Shown here one piece after another: positions 1 through 6,073 of a stretch of DNA of 10,322 nucleotides. Source of the stretch: Actinomycetota bacterium. GTDB taxonomy: Bacteria; Actinomycetota; UBA4738; HRBIN12. The first letter of the stretch is position 1, and each line of letters begins with the position of its first letter. Below the pieces are notes generated by a model that was given only the letters and a program-made list of their open reading frames with translations, did no database searches and was not told the origin of the DNA. The translations under genes and the position numbers were made by a program. The stretch lies in the NCBI GenBank assembly GCA_004366195.1, contig SIRV01000018.1:1-10322 (forward strand), written 5' to 3'.

Positions 1-242
1 CCGAACCCGAGGCGCCCGAGCGCGTCCAGGCGCTCGCACCCCTTGTCGAAACCGGCGGCCAGGCCGATCGGGTTCGGGAGGCGGATGCCGGCCAGGGTCG
101 TCTCGAGCGCCGGGTCCCGGACGGCGCCGCCGATCCGCTCCCACGGCAGCGGAAGGGCGAGGGCCCGAATCACGAGCCGATGGGCGGTCTCCGGCGGGAG
201 CGCGAGGAGCGCGGGGTGCACGTCCGCCCGGTACAGGCCCAT
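1..242 (-). CDS. pyrD: Dihydroorotate dehydrogenase (quinone), class 2, N-terminal part (runs off the left edge)
   Basis: Oxidises dihydroorotate to orotate with FMN, passing electrons to membrane quinone; this is the fourth step of UMP synthesis. Only the first 80 residues are in the window. They carry the short class 2 N-terminal helix (ALLALPPETAHRLVIRAL, about residues 11-28) that associates with the membrane, then the FMN-site motif NPIGLAAGFDKG at 57-68 with Lys67, followed by a segment (LDALGRLGF) matching the family. The usual DKN/DKD is DKG here. The ATG at 242 is chosen because the helix begins right after it, as in the family. No Shine-Dalgarno precedes it; a TAGCAT box lies 9 nt upstream, so the mRNA is probably leaderless or nearly so. 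It is divergent from pyrE, with only 21 bp between start codons. The C-terminal active-site region is off the edge. Confidence 0.93.
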   Translation of the reverse strand, partial: MGLYRADVHPALLALPPETAHRLVIRALALPLPWERIGGAVRDPALETTLAGIRLPNPIGLAAGFDKGCERLDALGRLGF

Positions 243-263
243 CGGGCGCCTATGCTACGCGCG
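243..263. promoter_or_regulatory. Divergent pyrD/pyrE promoter with one symmetric -10 box
   Basis: The 21 bp between the two start codons contain TATGCTA at 251-257, which reads TAGCATA on the minus strand. Each strand therefore carries a TAnnnT -10 hexamer: TATGCT at 251-256 towards pyrE and TAGCAT at 257-252 towards pyrD. Placing transcription starts 7 nt after each hexamer gives about 263 (+) and 245 (-), at or within 3 nt of the start codons. No TTGACA-like -35 is evident on either side. The function is inferred; the sequence symmetry is directly visible. Confidence 0.6.
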
Positions 264-776
264 ATGACCTCCGACCTCGCGCGACGCATCCTCGAGGCGT
301 CCGAGCTGCACGGCGACTTCGTGCTGTCCTCCGGGCGCCGCTCCACCGTCTACTTCGACAAGTTCCGGTTCCTCACCGACCCCTCGCTGCTGCGGGAGGT
401 GGCGCGAGCGGTGGCCGGCCTTCTGCCGGAGGGCGTCACCCACCTCGCGGCGCCGGAGGGGGCGGCGACCCTGCTGGTCGCAGCCACCGCCCTGGAGACG
501 GGGCTCCCGATCGCGGTCGTCCGCAAGGAGCCGAAGGCGTACGGCACGCGCTCGCAGGTCGAGGGCCATGCGCCGCCCGGCGCCAGGGTCGCCCTGATCG
601 AGGATGTCTCGACCACCGGGCACCAGGTGCTCCGCGCGGCCCGCGCGCTCGAGGAGGCCGGGTGCCGCGTCGAGGTCATCGTGCTCGCCATCGACCGCGG
701 CGGCGCCGATCGTTTGCGCGAGGCGGGCTACGCGGTCGCGGCCGTGGCCGAGGTGCGGCCGAGCGAGGGGACCTAA
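264..776 (+). CDS. pyrE: Orotate phosphoribosyltransferase
   Basis: Joins orotate to PRPP to give orotidine 5'-phosphate, the fifth step of UMP synthesis; a cytoplasmic homodimer in the family. The 170 residues show the N-terminal substrate segment SGRRSTVYFDKFRFLTDP (23-40), the catalytic-loop motif RKEPKAYGT (87-95), and the PRPP-binding loop VALIEDVSTTG (109-119). The loop is followed by His-Gln where relatives usually have Gly-Gly or Gly-Ser, and the usual ELGG-like motif is APEGAA (63-68), so it is a divergent member. An in-frame ATG lies at 252 and another at 180, but the first overlaps the -10 box and the second lies inside pyrD. The ATG at 264 fits a leaderless start 8 nt after TATGCT. 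No Shine-Dalgarno is seen. Its stop overlaps the convergent methyltransferase gene by 4 bp. Confidence 0.93.
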   Translation: MTSDLARRILEASELHGDFVLSSGRRSTVYFDKFRFLTDPSLLREVARAVAGLLPEGVTHLAAPEGAATLLVAATALETGLPIAVVRKEPKAYGTRSQVEGHAPPGARVALIEDVSTTGHQVLRAARALEEAGCRVEVIVLAIDRGGADRLREAGYAVAAVAEVRPSEGT

Positions 777-1540
777 GCGGCGGGCGGCGCCGAGACCGGA
801 CCGGGGTTCACGACCCGCCAGATCCGCAGGCTCCAGAGCAGCCGACTGCCCCGAGCCCGGAGGTCGAGGATGCCCTCCCGCATCATCCGAGCCACGGCCT
901 TGGACCTCGCCACCACGTCGGGGAGGGGGAACTCCCGCTCCAGCAGGCGCTGGAGGTTCGCCGGCCCGAACAGGGCCCTCGCCGTCTCCAGGATCGTGCG
1001 CTCGTTCTGGATCGTGCCGGTCGGCAGGTAGATCCGTCCGCCGGGCACCAGGCAGTCGTTCTCGCGGATGCTCTTCAGCATGGCGGCCGGCAGCTCGGCC
1101 CCGGTCGGCCCCCCGGCGTGCCCATCGGGGAACCAGCCGGCGATCTTGCCGATCTCATCCGGGATGCCGGAGACGTCGCCGATGATGACGGTGGCCCGCT
1201 CCCCCCGCACCGGCTGGAGGAGATCGCCGACGCGGAACTCCACGCGGTCCTGCAGCCCGAGCCGCTCGGCGTTCACGCGGGCGATCTCGACGGCCCGCTC
1301 CGACAGGTCGCAGCCGATCACCCGCTTCGCACCCAGGCGCGCCGCGACGAACGAGAGGACGCCGCAGCCGCAGCCCACGTCGATCACGACGTCGTCCGGC
1401 CCGATCTCGAGGGCCTCGGCGAGGGTGCGACTGGTGTGGGTGGGATGGAACACCCCCTCTCCCAGCCACACGGTGAAGGGGCCCGTGCGGCCCTTCCACT
1501 CCAGCTCGAGCGTCTGCGGGTTCGCGTCCTGATCCGTCAT
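773..1540 (-). CDS. Class I SAM-dependent methyltransferase, HemK/PrmA-like
   Basis: A 255-residue protein with a Rossmann-fold methyltransferase core. The SAM-binding motif I is VIDVGCGCGVLSF (52-64), followed by the acidic ribose-binding strand end VIGCDLS (74-80) and GDLLQP (105-110). The N-terminal GEGVFHPTHTSRTLAEAL (28-45) resembles the segment before motif I in the PrmA/PrmC families of ribosomal-protein and release-factor methyltransferases. In place of the catalytic NPPY it has IIGDVSG (119-125), followed by WFPDGHAGGPTG, so glutamine methylation should not be assumed and the substrate is unknown. The ATG at 1540 has a Shine-Dalgarno (GGAGG, 1549-1545). It lies 69 bp downstream of the DUF309 gene on the same strand and is probably its operon partner. 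Confidence 0.85.
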   Translation of the reverse strand: MTDQDANPQTLELEWKGRTGPFTVWLGEGVFHPTHTSRTLAEALEIGPDDVVIDVGCGCGVLSFVAARLGAKRVIGCDLSERAVEIARVNAERLGLQDRVEFRVGDLLQPVRGERATVIIGDVSGIPDEIGKIAGWFPDGHAGGPTGAELPAAMLKSIRENDCLVPGGRIYLPTGTIQNERTILETARALFGPANLQRLLEREFPLPDVVARSKAVARMMREGILDLRARGSRLLWSLRIWRVVNPGPVSAPPAA

Positions 1541-1543
1541 GGA

Positions 1544-1549
1544 ACCTCC
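1544..1549 (-). promoter_or_regulatory. Ribosome binding site of the methyltransferase gene
   Basis: On the minus strand the bases before the start codon read GGAGGTTCC-ATG, a near-perfect Shine-Dalgarno with short spacing. It supports the ATG at 1540. It contrasts with unit-heading genes in this window, which lack such a site, and fits an internal operon position. Confidence 0.7.
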
Positions 1550-1609
1550 ATCCTGAGGGCTCCTCGGCCGCCGGTCAATCTCGGAACGCGGAAACCCTTG
1601 CCGGCCAGC

Positions 1610-2101
1610 CTAGACGGTCGGAGGCGTGACCGGCACATCCTCGCCGGGGACGAGCTCGCCCCGCTCGATCCGCTCCGCGTCGCGCTCGGCGGCCCCGGCG
1701 ACGGCCGGGCAGTCGACCCCCCGATGGCCCGCCGGGTACCGCCCGATCCGCGAGGCGGCCCGTCGCAGCAGCGTGACGGCCCCGTGGCGGTTGCCCCGCA
1801 GGAGGTGCACGTACCCCGCGCCGAGCTGCGACAGCCCCTTGAACAGCTCGGCGTCGGGCGTGTCGCGGGCCTGCTTCCAGGCCGTCTCCCACGCCTCGTG
1901 GGCGGGGAAGAACCGTCCGGCGGCGAAGTGTGCCCGCCCGAGGCGGTGGTTCTCCTCCAGCGGCAGCGCGTCGAAGTCCTCGAGCTCGAGCGCGTTCGGT
2001 GACCCCCAGGGCCGCGGCCGACCCAGGTGGTCGCGCGGGCGCTCGGGCTTGTTCCGCCCCGGCGTCGGCCGACCCGTCTTGCCCGTCGCCTCCTCGCGCA
2101 C
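1610..2101 (-). CDS. DUF309 family protein
   Basis: A 163-residue protein of a widespread family of unknown biochemical function. The conserved helical core starts near residue 50. It includes AGRFFPAHEAWETAWK (61-76), with the family's His-Glu pair at 68-69, then LFKGLSQLGAGYVHLLRGNRHGAVTLLRRA (86-115), the usual second helical hairpin. The N-terminus is basic and Pro/Arg-rich (RPRDHLGRPRPWGSP, 21-35), which I associate with actinobacterial members. No ATG fits. The GTG at 2101 is the only start that keeps this N-terminal block, and it sits 6 nt after a TACCAT hexamer with no Shine-Dalgarno, suggesting a leaderless message. It heads a two-gene unit with the methyltransferase and is divergent from the AI-2E gene, with 55 bp between starts. 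Confidence 0.87.
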   Translation of the reverse strand: MREEATGKTGRPTPGRNKPERPRDHLGRPRPWGSPNALELEDFDALPLEENHRLGRAHFAAGRFFPAHEAWETAWKQARDTPDAELFKGLSQLGAGYVHLLRGNRHGAVTLLRRAASRIGRYPAGHRGVDCPAVAGAAERDAERIERGELVPGEDVPVTPPTV

Positions 2102-2107
2102 GGAGCC

Positions 2108-2113
2108 ATGGTA
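2108..2113 (-). promoter_or_regulatory. -10 box (TACCAT) of the DUF309-methyltransferase unit
   Basis: TAnnnT on the minus strand, ending 6 nt before the GTG at 2101. The predicted transcription start is the GTG itself or within a base of it. No clear -35 is seen. Confidence 0.5.
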
Positions 2114-2143
2114 CCGGTGCTGGCTTCCGCGGCCCGCCCTGGC

Positions 2144-2149
2144 TACGCT
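2144..2149 (+). promoter_or_regulatory. -10 box (TACGCT) of the AI-2E family gene
   Basis: TAnnnT on the plus strand with exactly 7 nt before the GTG at 2157, the same spacing as at pyrE. No Shine-Dalgarno lies between. This decides the start of the AI-2E gene at 2157 rather than at the ATG at 2223. Confidence 0.5.
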
Positions 2150-2156
2150 GCGGCCG

Positions 2157-3293
2157 GTGGAGCCCGACCGGACGATCGCCGAGGAACCGATCCGCGTGCG
2201 CCTGGAGCGCGAGGGCGAGCGCATGCCGCCCTGGATCTCGCGCCTGCTCCTCCTGCTCGTGCTGACGTACTTCGCCTCGCTCCTCGCGCTCGCCGCCTTC
2301 CGCCAGCTCCGCGAGCTCGTGCTGTGGTTGCTCGCCGCCCTGTTCCTGTCGTTCGCGCTGGAGCCGGCGGTGAACTGGCTCGTGGCCCGGGGCTGGCGAC
2401 GGGGGGTCGCCACCGCCGTCGTCCTCCTCGGGCTCGGCCTGCTCGGCCTCGTCGCGCTCGGCGCCATGGTGCCGCTCGTCGTGGACCAGGTGCAGGAGCT
2501 CATCCGACGGCTCCCGGGATGGCTCGACCGGGCCAGCGTCTACACGCGGCGATGGTTCGACGTGGAGCTCACCGGCGAGCGGATCATCGAGCAGATCAGG
2601 AGCGCCCAGGCCGACGTGGGCAAGCTGGCGGAGAACGTGGCCCAGGTGGGGCAGTTCGTGCTCGGCCTCATCTTCCAGGTCCTCACGATCGGGCTGTTCA
2701 CCTTCTACCTCGTGGCCGACGCCCCCCGCTTCCGTCGCACCGTCTGCTCCGTCCTCCCGCCGCAGCGTCAACGGGAGGTGCTCGCCGCTTGGGAGATCGC
2801 GGTCGAGAAGACCGGCGGATACCTCTACTCGCGGCTGCTGCTCGCCGTGATCTCGGCCTCCGTGTCCTTCGTCGTCCTCACGGTGCTCGGGGTGCCCTTC
2901 GCCATCCCGCTCGCGCTGTTCCTCGGCTTCGTGTCGCAGTTCATCCCGGTGGTGGGCACGTACATCGCGGCCGCCGTGCCGCTGCTCGTCGCGCTCCTCG
3001 AGAGCCCCTGGTCGGCCCTGGCCTTCCTCGTCTACGTCCTCGTCTACCAGCAGCTCGAGAACTACCTGCTCGCGCCGCGGATCACCGCCCGCACGATGGC
3101 CCTGCACCCCGCCGTCGCGTTCTTCGCGGCGCTCGCCGGTGGCTCCGTCTCCGGCCTGCTCGGGGCGGTCATGGCCCTGCCGGCGGCGGCCATCATCCAG
3201 GCCACGATCTCGACCTACCTCACCCGCCACGAGGTCGTGGAGTCGAAGCTCACCCGCGAGGGACCCCCGGAGCCCCAGCCCTCCGAGCGGTAG
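2157..3293 (+). CDS. AI-2E family transporter (PF01594-type membrane protein)
   Basis: A 378-residue polytopic inner-membrane protein of the family that includes TqsA and YdiK. Members have been linked to export of autoinducer-2 or other small solutes and to Na+/H+ antiport, so the substrate here is open. Hydrophobic segments lie near residues 27-47, 54-68, 84-108, 165-187, 225-258, 260-282, 286-303 and 318-352. Family hallmarks are PLVVDQVQELIRRLPGW (106-122), the IPVVGTYIAA stretch (263-272), QQLENYLLAPRI (298-309) and the C-terminal LAGGSVSGLLGAVMALPAAA (326-345). The central soluble region at 109-160 is typical. The GTG at 2157 is preferred because of its -10 box; an in-frame ATG at 2223 would remove 22 charged residues before the first membrane segment. 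The GH38 gene follows after 34 bp. Confidence 0.92.
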   Translation: MEPDRTIAEEPIRVRLEREGERMPPWISRLLLLLVLTYFASLLALAAFRQLRELVLWLLAALFLSFALEPAVNWLVARGWRRGVATAVVLLGLGLLGLVALGAMVPLVVDQVQELIRRLPGWLDRASVYTRRWFDVELTGERIIEQIRSAQADVGKLAENVAQVGQFVLGLIFQVLTIGLFTFYLVADAPRFRRTVCSVLPPQRQREVLAAWEIAVEKTGGYLYSRLLLAVISASVSFVVLTVLGVPFAIPLALFLGFVSQFIPVVGTYIAAAVPLLVALLESPWSALAFLVYVLVYQQLENYLLAPRITARTMALHPAVAFFAALAGGSVSGLLGAVMALPAAAIIQATISTYLTRHEVVESKLTREGPPEPQPSER

Positions 3294-3314
3294 CCCCGAG
3301 CCGCTCGACCGTGG

Positions 3315-3320
3315 GAGACT
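3315..3320 (+). promoter_or_regulatory. Possible -10 box (GAGACT) of the GH38 gene
   Basis: This hexamer keeps the two most conserved -10 bases (A at 2, T at 6) and sits exactly 7 nt before the GTG at 3328, as at pyrE and the AI-2E gene. The first base is G rather than T, so it is weaker than the others. Read-through from the AI-2E gene is an alternative. Confidence 0.35.
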
Positions 3321-3327
3321 CGCGCTC

Positions 3328-5436
3328 GTGGAGCGGATCACGCTCGTGCCGCACACCCACTGGGACCGCGAGTGGTACGCGCCCTTCGACGAGTTCCGCT
3401 CCCGGCTCGTCGCGATGATGGACGCGCTCCTCGACCTCGCCGAGCGGGGGTTCCCCCACTTCCACCTGGACGGGCAGACGGCGATGATCGACGACTACCT
3501 CGCGGTGCGCCCCGAGCGCGAGGGCGACGTGCGTCGCCACGTCCGATCCGGGCGCCTGTCGGCCGGGCCCTGGGTCACGCAGATGGATGCGTTCCTCGTC
3601 TCCGGCGAGTCGCACGTCCGGAACCTCGAGATGGGGCTGGCCCGGGCCCGGGAGCTCGGGCGCGCCCTGGAGGTCGGGTACCTGCCGGACCAGTTCGGGC
3701 ACATCGGACAGATGCCGCAGATCCTCCGCGCTGCCGGCATCGAGCACGCGGTCGTGTGGCGCGGCGTTCCCGACGCCGTGGACCGCGACGTGTTCCGCTG
3801 GGAGGCGCCGGACGGCAGCCACGTCCTCGCCGAGTACCTCGCGTTCGGCTACTTCAACGGCGAGCCGTACCGACGGATCGAGGACGCACCGGCCCTCGCC
3901 CGGGCGATCGAGGAGACCCTCGCCCGGCAGCGGCCGTTCATGGCGAGCGAGCGGATGCTGGTCATGGTCGGCTCGGACCACGCCGGCCCCGACCCGTCGC
4001 TGCCCGAGCGCGTCGCGGCCGCCGCGAGGCACCTCCAGGGTGTCGAGGTTCGGATCGGGAGCCTCGAGGACCACCTCCGCGGACGGCGTCTCCTCGGAGA
4101 CGTCCCGACCCACCGAGGCGAGTTGCGGTCCTCGGCGCGGGCGAACCTCCTCACCGGCGTGGCCTCGGTCCGAGCCCACCAGAAGCGCGAGCGCGCCCGA
4201 CTGGAGTCCCTGCTGGAGCGCGCCGCCGAGCCCCTCTCGGCACTCGTCCCCGGCTTCCCGTGGCCGGAGGAGCGGCTGCGTCGAGCCTGGACCCTCCTGC
4301 TCTGGAACGGCGCTCACGACTCGGCCTGCGGGTGCTCCCACGATCGGGTTGCCCGAGACGTGGACGCGCGCTCCGCCGCCGTCCGGGCCATCGCGGAGGC
4401 CGTGGTCGACGAGGCGCTCGCCGCGCTCGGCGCGCGGGTCGCCGCCGCCGGCACGATCAGGTTCAACCCCTCGCCGTTCGAGCGCGAGGGCGTGCCGGGC
4501 CTCGGCTGGCGGGTCGTGTCGGCCGGCGCCGAGCCGGCCGAGCTCCCCGTCCGCGTGGAGGTCGAGGACGGGTGGATCCGAGCCGGCGGCGTCGCCTTCA
4601 CCCTCCGCGACGAGCCCGACCAGGGCGACCTCTACACGTTCTGCCCGGGCGGCGAGGCCCGCCCGCCGGAGCGCCTGGAGACCGACGGGAGGACGCTGCT
4701 CGCGGCCTGGCCCGGTCTCGACGTCCGCCTGCGCGTCCGTCGCCTCCGCGGCGAGCCCTTCCTCCGCCTGGAGGGGGCCGTGCGGAACGATCGCCCCGAG
4801 CACCGCCTCCGGCTCCACCTGCGCCTGCCCCAGCGCGCCGAGGGGTCCCTCGCGGGCTCGCCGTTCGAGCTCGTCCGGCGGCCCCCGCTCACCGAGGGCG
4901 GGGTGGAGCCGCCATCGCCGCTCTGGCCGGCCCGAGGGGTCGTCGCCGCCGGCGGCCTGGCGGCGCTCGCCGAGGGGGTCGTGGAGTACGAGGTCGGCGG
5001 CACCGAGCTCGCGATCACGCTCCTTCGGTGCGTGGGGACGATCAGCCGCGAGCGCCTCGAGACGCGGCCGTACGCCGCCGGCCCCGACGTCCCCACCCCC
5101 GAGGCCCAGATGCTCGGCACCTGGCCGGTGGCGCTCGCCCTGATGCCGGCGGGCCCGCCCCCGGCCCTGCTCACGGCCTGGGAGCGCTTCGCGCTGCCGA
5201 TCCTCGAGGCGCCGGCGCGGGGCGGGGGACCTCTCCCGGCCGCAGGGAGCCTGCTGGAGCTCCATGGCGACGCCTGCCTCTCGGCGGTGCGGCGCGTCGG
5301 CGGCGAGCTCGAGGTCCGGGTGTGGAACCCGCTGGACCGCCCGGCGCGGGTCCGCGTCGGAGCGGCGGAGGTCGAGCTCGGTCCGGCGCGGATCGAGACG
5401 ATCCCGCTCAACCGAGGCCGCGCGCGTCCTGCTTGA
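3328..5436 (+). CDS. Glycoside hydrolase family 38 alpha-mannosidase, MngB-like
   Basis: A retaining, metal-dependent alpha-mannosidase of 702 residues. It has the GH38 N-terminal catalytic domain (about 1-260), a helical middle domain (about 265-365) and a C-terminal beta-rich region. Metal-binding PHTHWDREWY (8-17) offers His11 and Asp13. The nucleophile is Asp121 in LPDQFGHIGQMPQIL. A further metal ligand is expected at His330 in NGAHDSACGCSHD (327-339), a signature of the bacterial group containing mannosylglycerate hydrolase MngB. There is no signal peptide, so it acts in the cytoplasm on an imported or internally made mannoside. The GTG at 3328 puts the metal motif at residue 8, as usual in the family. 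No sugar transporter or kinase lies nearby, so the substrate cannot be inferred from context. The 3' end overlaps the convergent scramblase gene by 29 bp. Confidence 0.92.
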   Translation: MERITLVPHTHWDREWYAPFDEFRSRLVAMMDALLDLAERGFPHFHLDGQTAMIDDYLAVRPEREGDVRRHVRSGRLSAGPWVTQMDAFLVSGESHVRNLEMGLARARELGRALEVGYLPDQFGHIGQMPQILRAAGIEHAVVWRGVPDAVDRDVFRWEAPDGSHVLAEYLAFGYFNGEPYRRIEDAPALARAIEETLARQRPFMASERMLVMVGSDHAGPDPSLPERVAAAARHLQGVEVRIGSLEDHLRGRRLLGDVPTHRGELRSSARANLLTGVASVRAHQKRERARLESLLERAAEPLSALVPGFPWPEERLRRAWTLLLWNGAHDSACGCSHDRVARDVDARSAAVRAIAEAVVDEALAALGARVAAAGTIRFNPSPFEREGVPGLGWRVVSAGAEPAELPVRVEVEDGWIRAGGVAFTLRDEPDQGDLYTFCPGGEARPPERLETDGRTLLAAWPGLDVRLRVRRLRGEPFLRLEGAVRNDRPEHRLRLHLRLPQRAEGSLAGSPFELVRRPPLTEGGVEPPSPLWPARGVVAAGGLAALAEGVVEYEVGGTELAITLLRCVGTISRERLETRPYAAGPDVPTPEAQMLGTWPVALALMPAGPPPALLTAWERFALPILEAPARGGGPLPAAGSLLELHGDACLSAVRRVGGELEVRVWNPLDRPARVRVGAAEVELGPARIETIPLNRGRARPA

Positions 5437-6013
5437 GGGCGAGGTCGACGCCGGCCGCCGAGGCCAGCATGAGCTGGCGGAGGCGCCCGGTCGCGGAGGG
5501 CGAGAGCTCGAGCACGTAGTGGTCGGCCGTGGTGAACATCGCTCGGGCGAGCCCCTCCCAGGTCTTCGTGATCCGCCCGACCTCGTTCCCGCCTGCGTCC
5601 TGCAGGGAGAAGTTCCACGCGCGCCAGTTCTCGGCTCGGATGGCGCCGATCGGCGTCCCCGAGGGGCCCTGCAGCGCGAAGTGGATCTTGCCCACGATGT
5701 TCTCCTGGACGATCTTCCCCACCTCCGCGCCGGCCCCGTCGCGGACGAGGACGGTGGAGCGGAAGACCTTCCGCGGCCGCGTGAGCTCCAGCACCCTCGC
5801 CCCCGTCCGGTCGTAGACCGCGAGCGTGTGGGTCATGAACTGGTCGAGCGAGGTCACCAGGCGCGCGAGCCTCTTCAGCTGCGACTGTCCCTCCTGTCGG
5901 ATGCGCCCGACCTCGTTGCCCTCCTCGTCGAGGATCGCGAAGTCGATGTTGAGCTCGATCAGCTTCGCTGCCTGCTTGAAGACCAGCCGGTCCCGCGCCA
6001 ACAGCTCGGACAT
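5408..6013 (-). CDS. Scramblase / LURP-one-related protein
   Basis: A 201-residue bacterial member of the phospholipid scramblase / LURP-one fold, a 12-stranded beta barrel around a C-terminal helix. Repeated strand-turn units are visible: FAILDEEGNEVGRIRQE (25-41), LAVYDRTGARVLELTRP (64-80), VLVRDGAGAEVGKIVQE (88-104), FALQGPSGTPIGAIRAENW (112-130) and FSLQDAGGNEVGRITKTW (135-152). They are followed by the conserved FTTADHYVLEL (160-170) and the hydrophobic C-terminal helix LMLASAAGVDLALKQ (181-195). True lipid scrambling is not shown for bacterial members; a role at the membrane is an inference. The ATG at 6013 has a good Shine-Dalgarno (GGGAGG) and a TAAGGT box about 28 nt upstream, so this is the only leadered unit head in the window. 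It lies 60 bp downstream of marR. Confidence 0.88.
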   Translation of the reverse strand: MSELLARDRLVFKQAAKLIELNIDFAILDEEGNEVGRIRQEGQSQLKRLARLVTSLDQFMTHTLAVYDRTGARVLELTRPRKVFRSTVLVRDGAGAEVGKIVQENIVGKIHFALQGPSGTPIGAIRAENWRAWNFSLQDAGGNEVGRITKTWEGLARAMFTTADHYVLELSPSATGRLRQLMLASAAGVDLALKQDARGLG

Positions 6014-6018
6014 CCCCG

Positions 6019-6024
6019 CCTCCC
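6019..6024 (-). promoter_or_regulatory. Ribosome binding site of the scramblase-like gene
   Basis: The minus strand reads GGGAGG-CGGGG-ATG, a strong Shine-Dalgarno with 5-nt spacing, supporting the start at 6013. Confidence 0.7.
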
Positions 6025-6041
6025 GCGCCGACGACGTCCGA

Positions 6042-6047
6042 ACCTTA
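6042..6047 (-). promoter_or_regulatory. -10 box (TAAGGT) before the scramblase-like gene
   Basis: TAnnnT on the minus strand in the 60-bp gap after marR. A start about 7 nt downstream would give a leader of some 20 nt containing the Shine-Dalgarno. No convincing -35 is seen. Confidence 0.4.
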
Positions 6048-6073
6048 CCCCCCCGTGCGGGCCCCGGCGCGCG

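Noticed and set aside
180..263. Longer pyrE starting at the ATG at 180 or 252
   Set aside because: The extension would lie inside pyrD or overlap the -10 box, and the added residues do not resemble any PyrE N-terminus.
43..267. Plus-strand reading frame over the left end
   Set aside because: It is antisense to pyrD, whose NPIGLAAGFDKG motif is clear; the plus-frame product is an Arg/Ser-rich composition with no family pattern.
1575..3356. 593-residue minus-strand frame opposite the AI-2E gene
   Set aside because: A Glu/Asp/Arg/His-rich antisense shadow typical of GC-rich genes; the opposite strand has an unmistakable membrane protein.
3250..5265. 671-residue minus-strand frame and long plus-frame alternatives over the GH38 gene
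   Set aside because: Low-complexity shadows; GH38 metal and nucleophile motifs identify the true frame.
5400..5470. Possible bidirectional terminator hairpin at the GH38/scramblase junction
   Set aside because: The inverted arms are only 5 bp with a 21-base loop and no T-run, so it is not a credible intrinsic terminator. No intrinsic terminator was found elsewhere in the window either.
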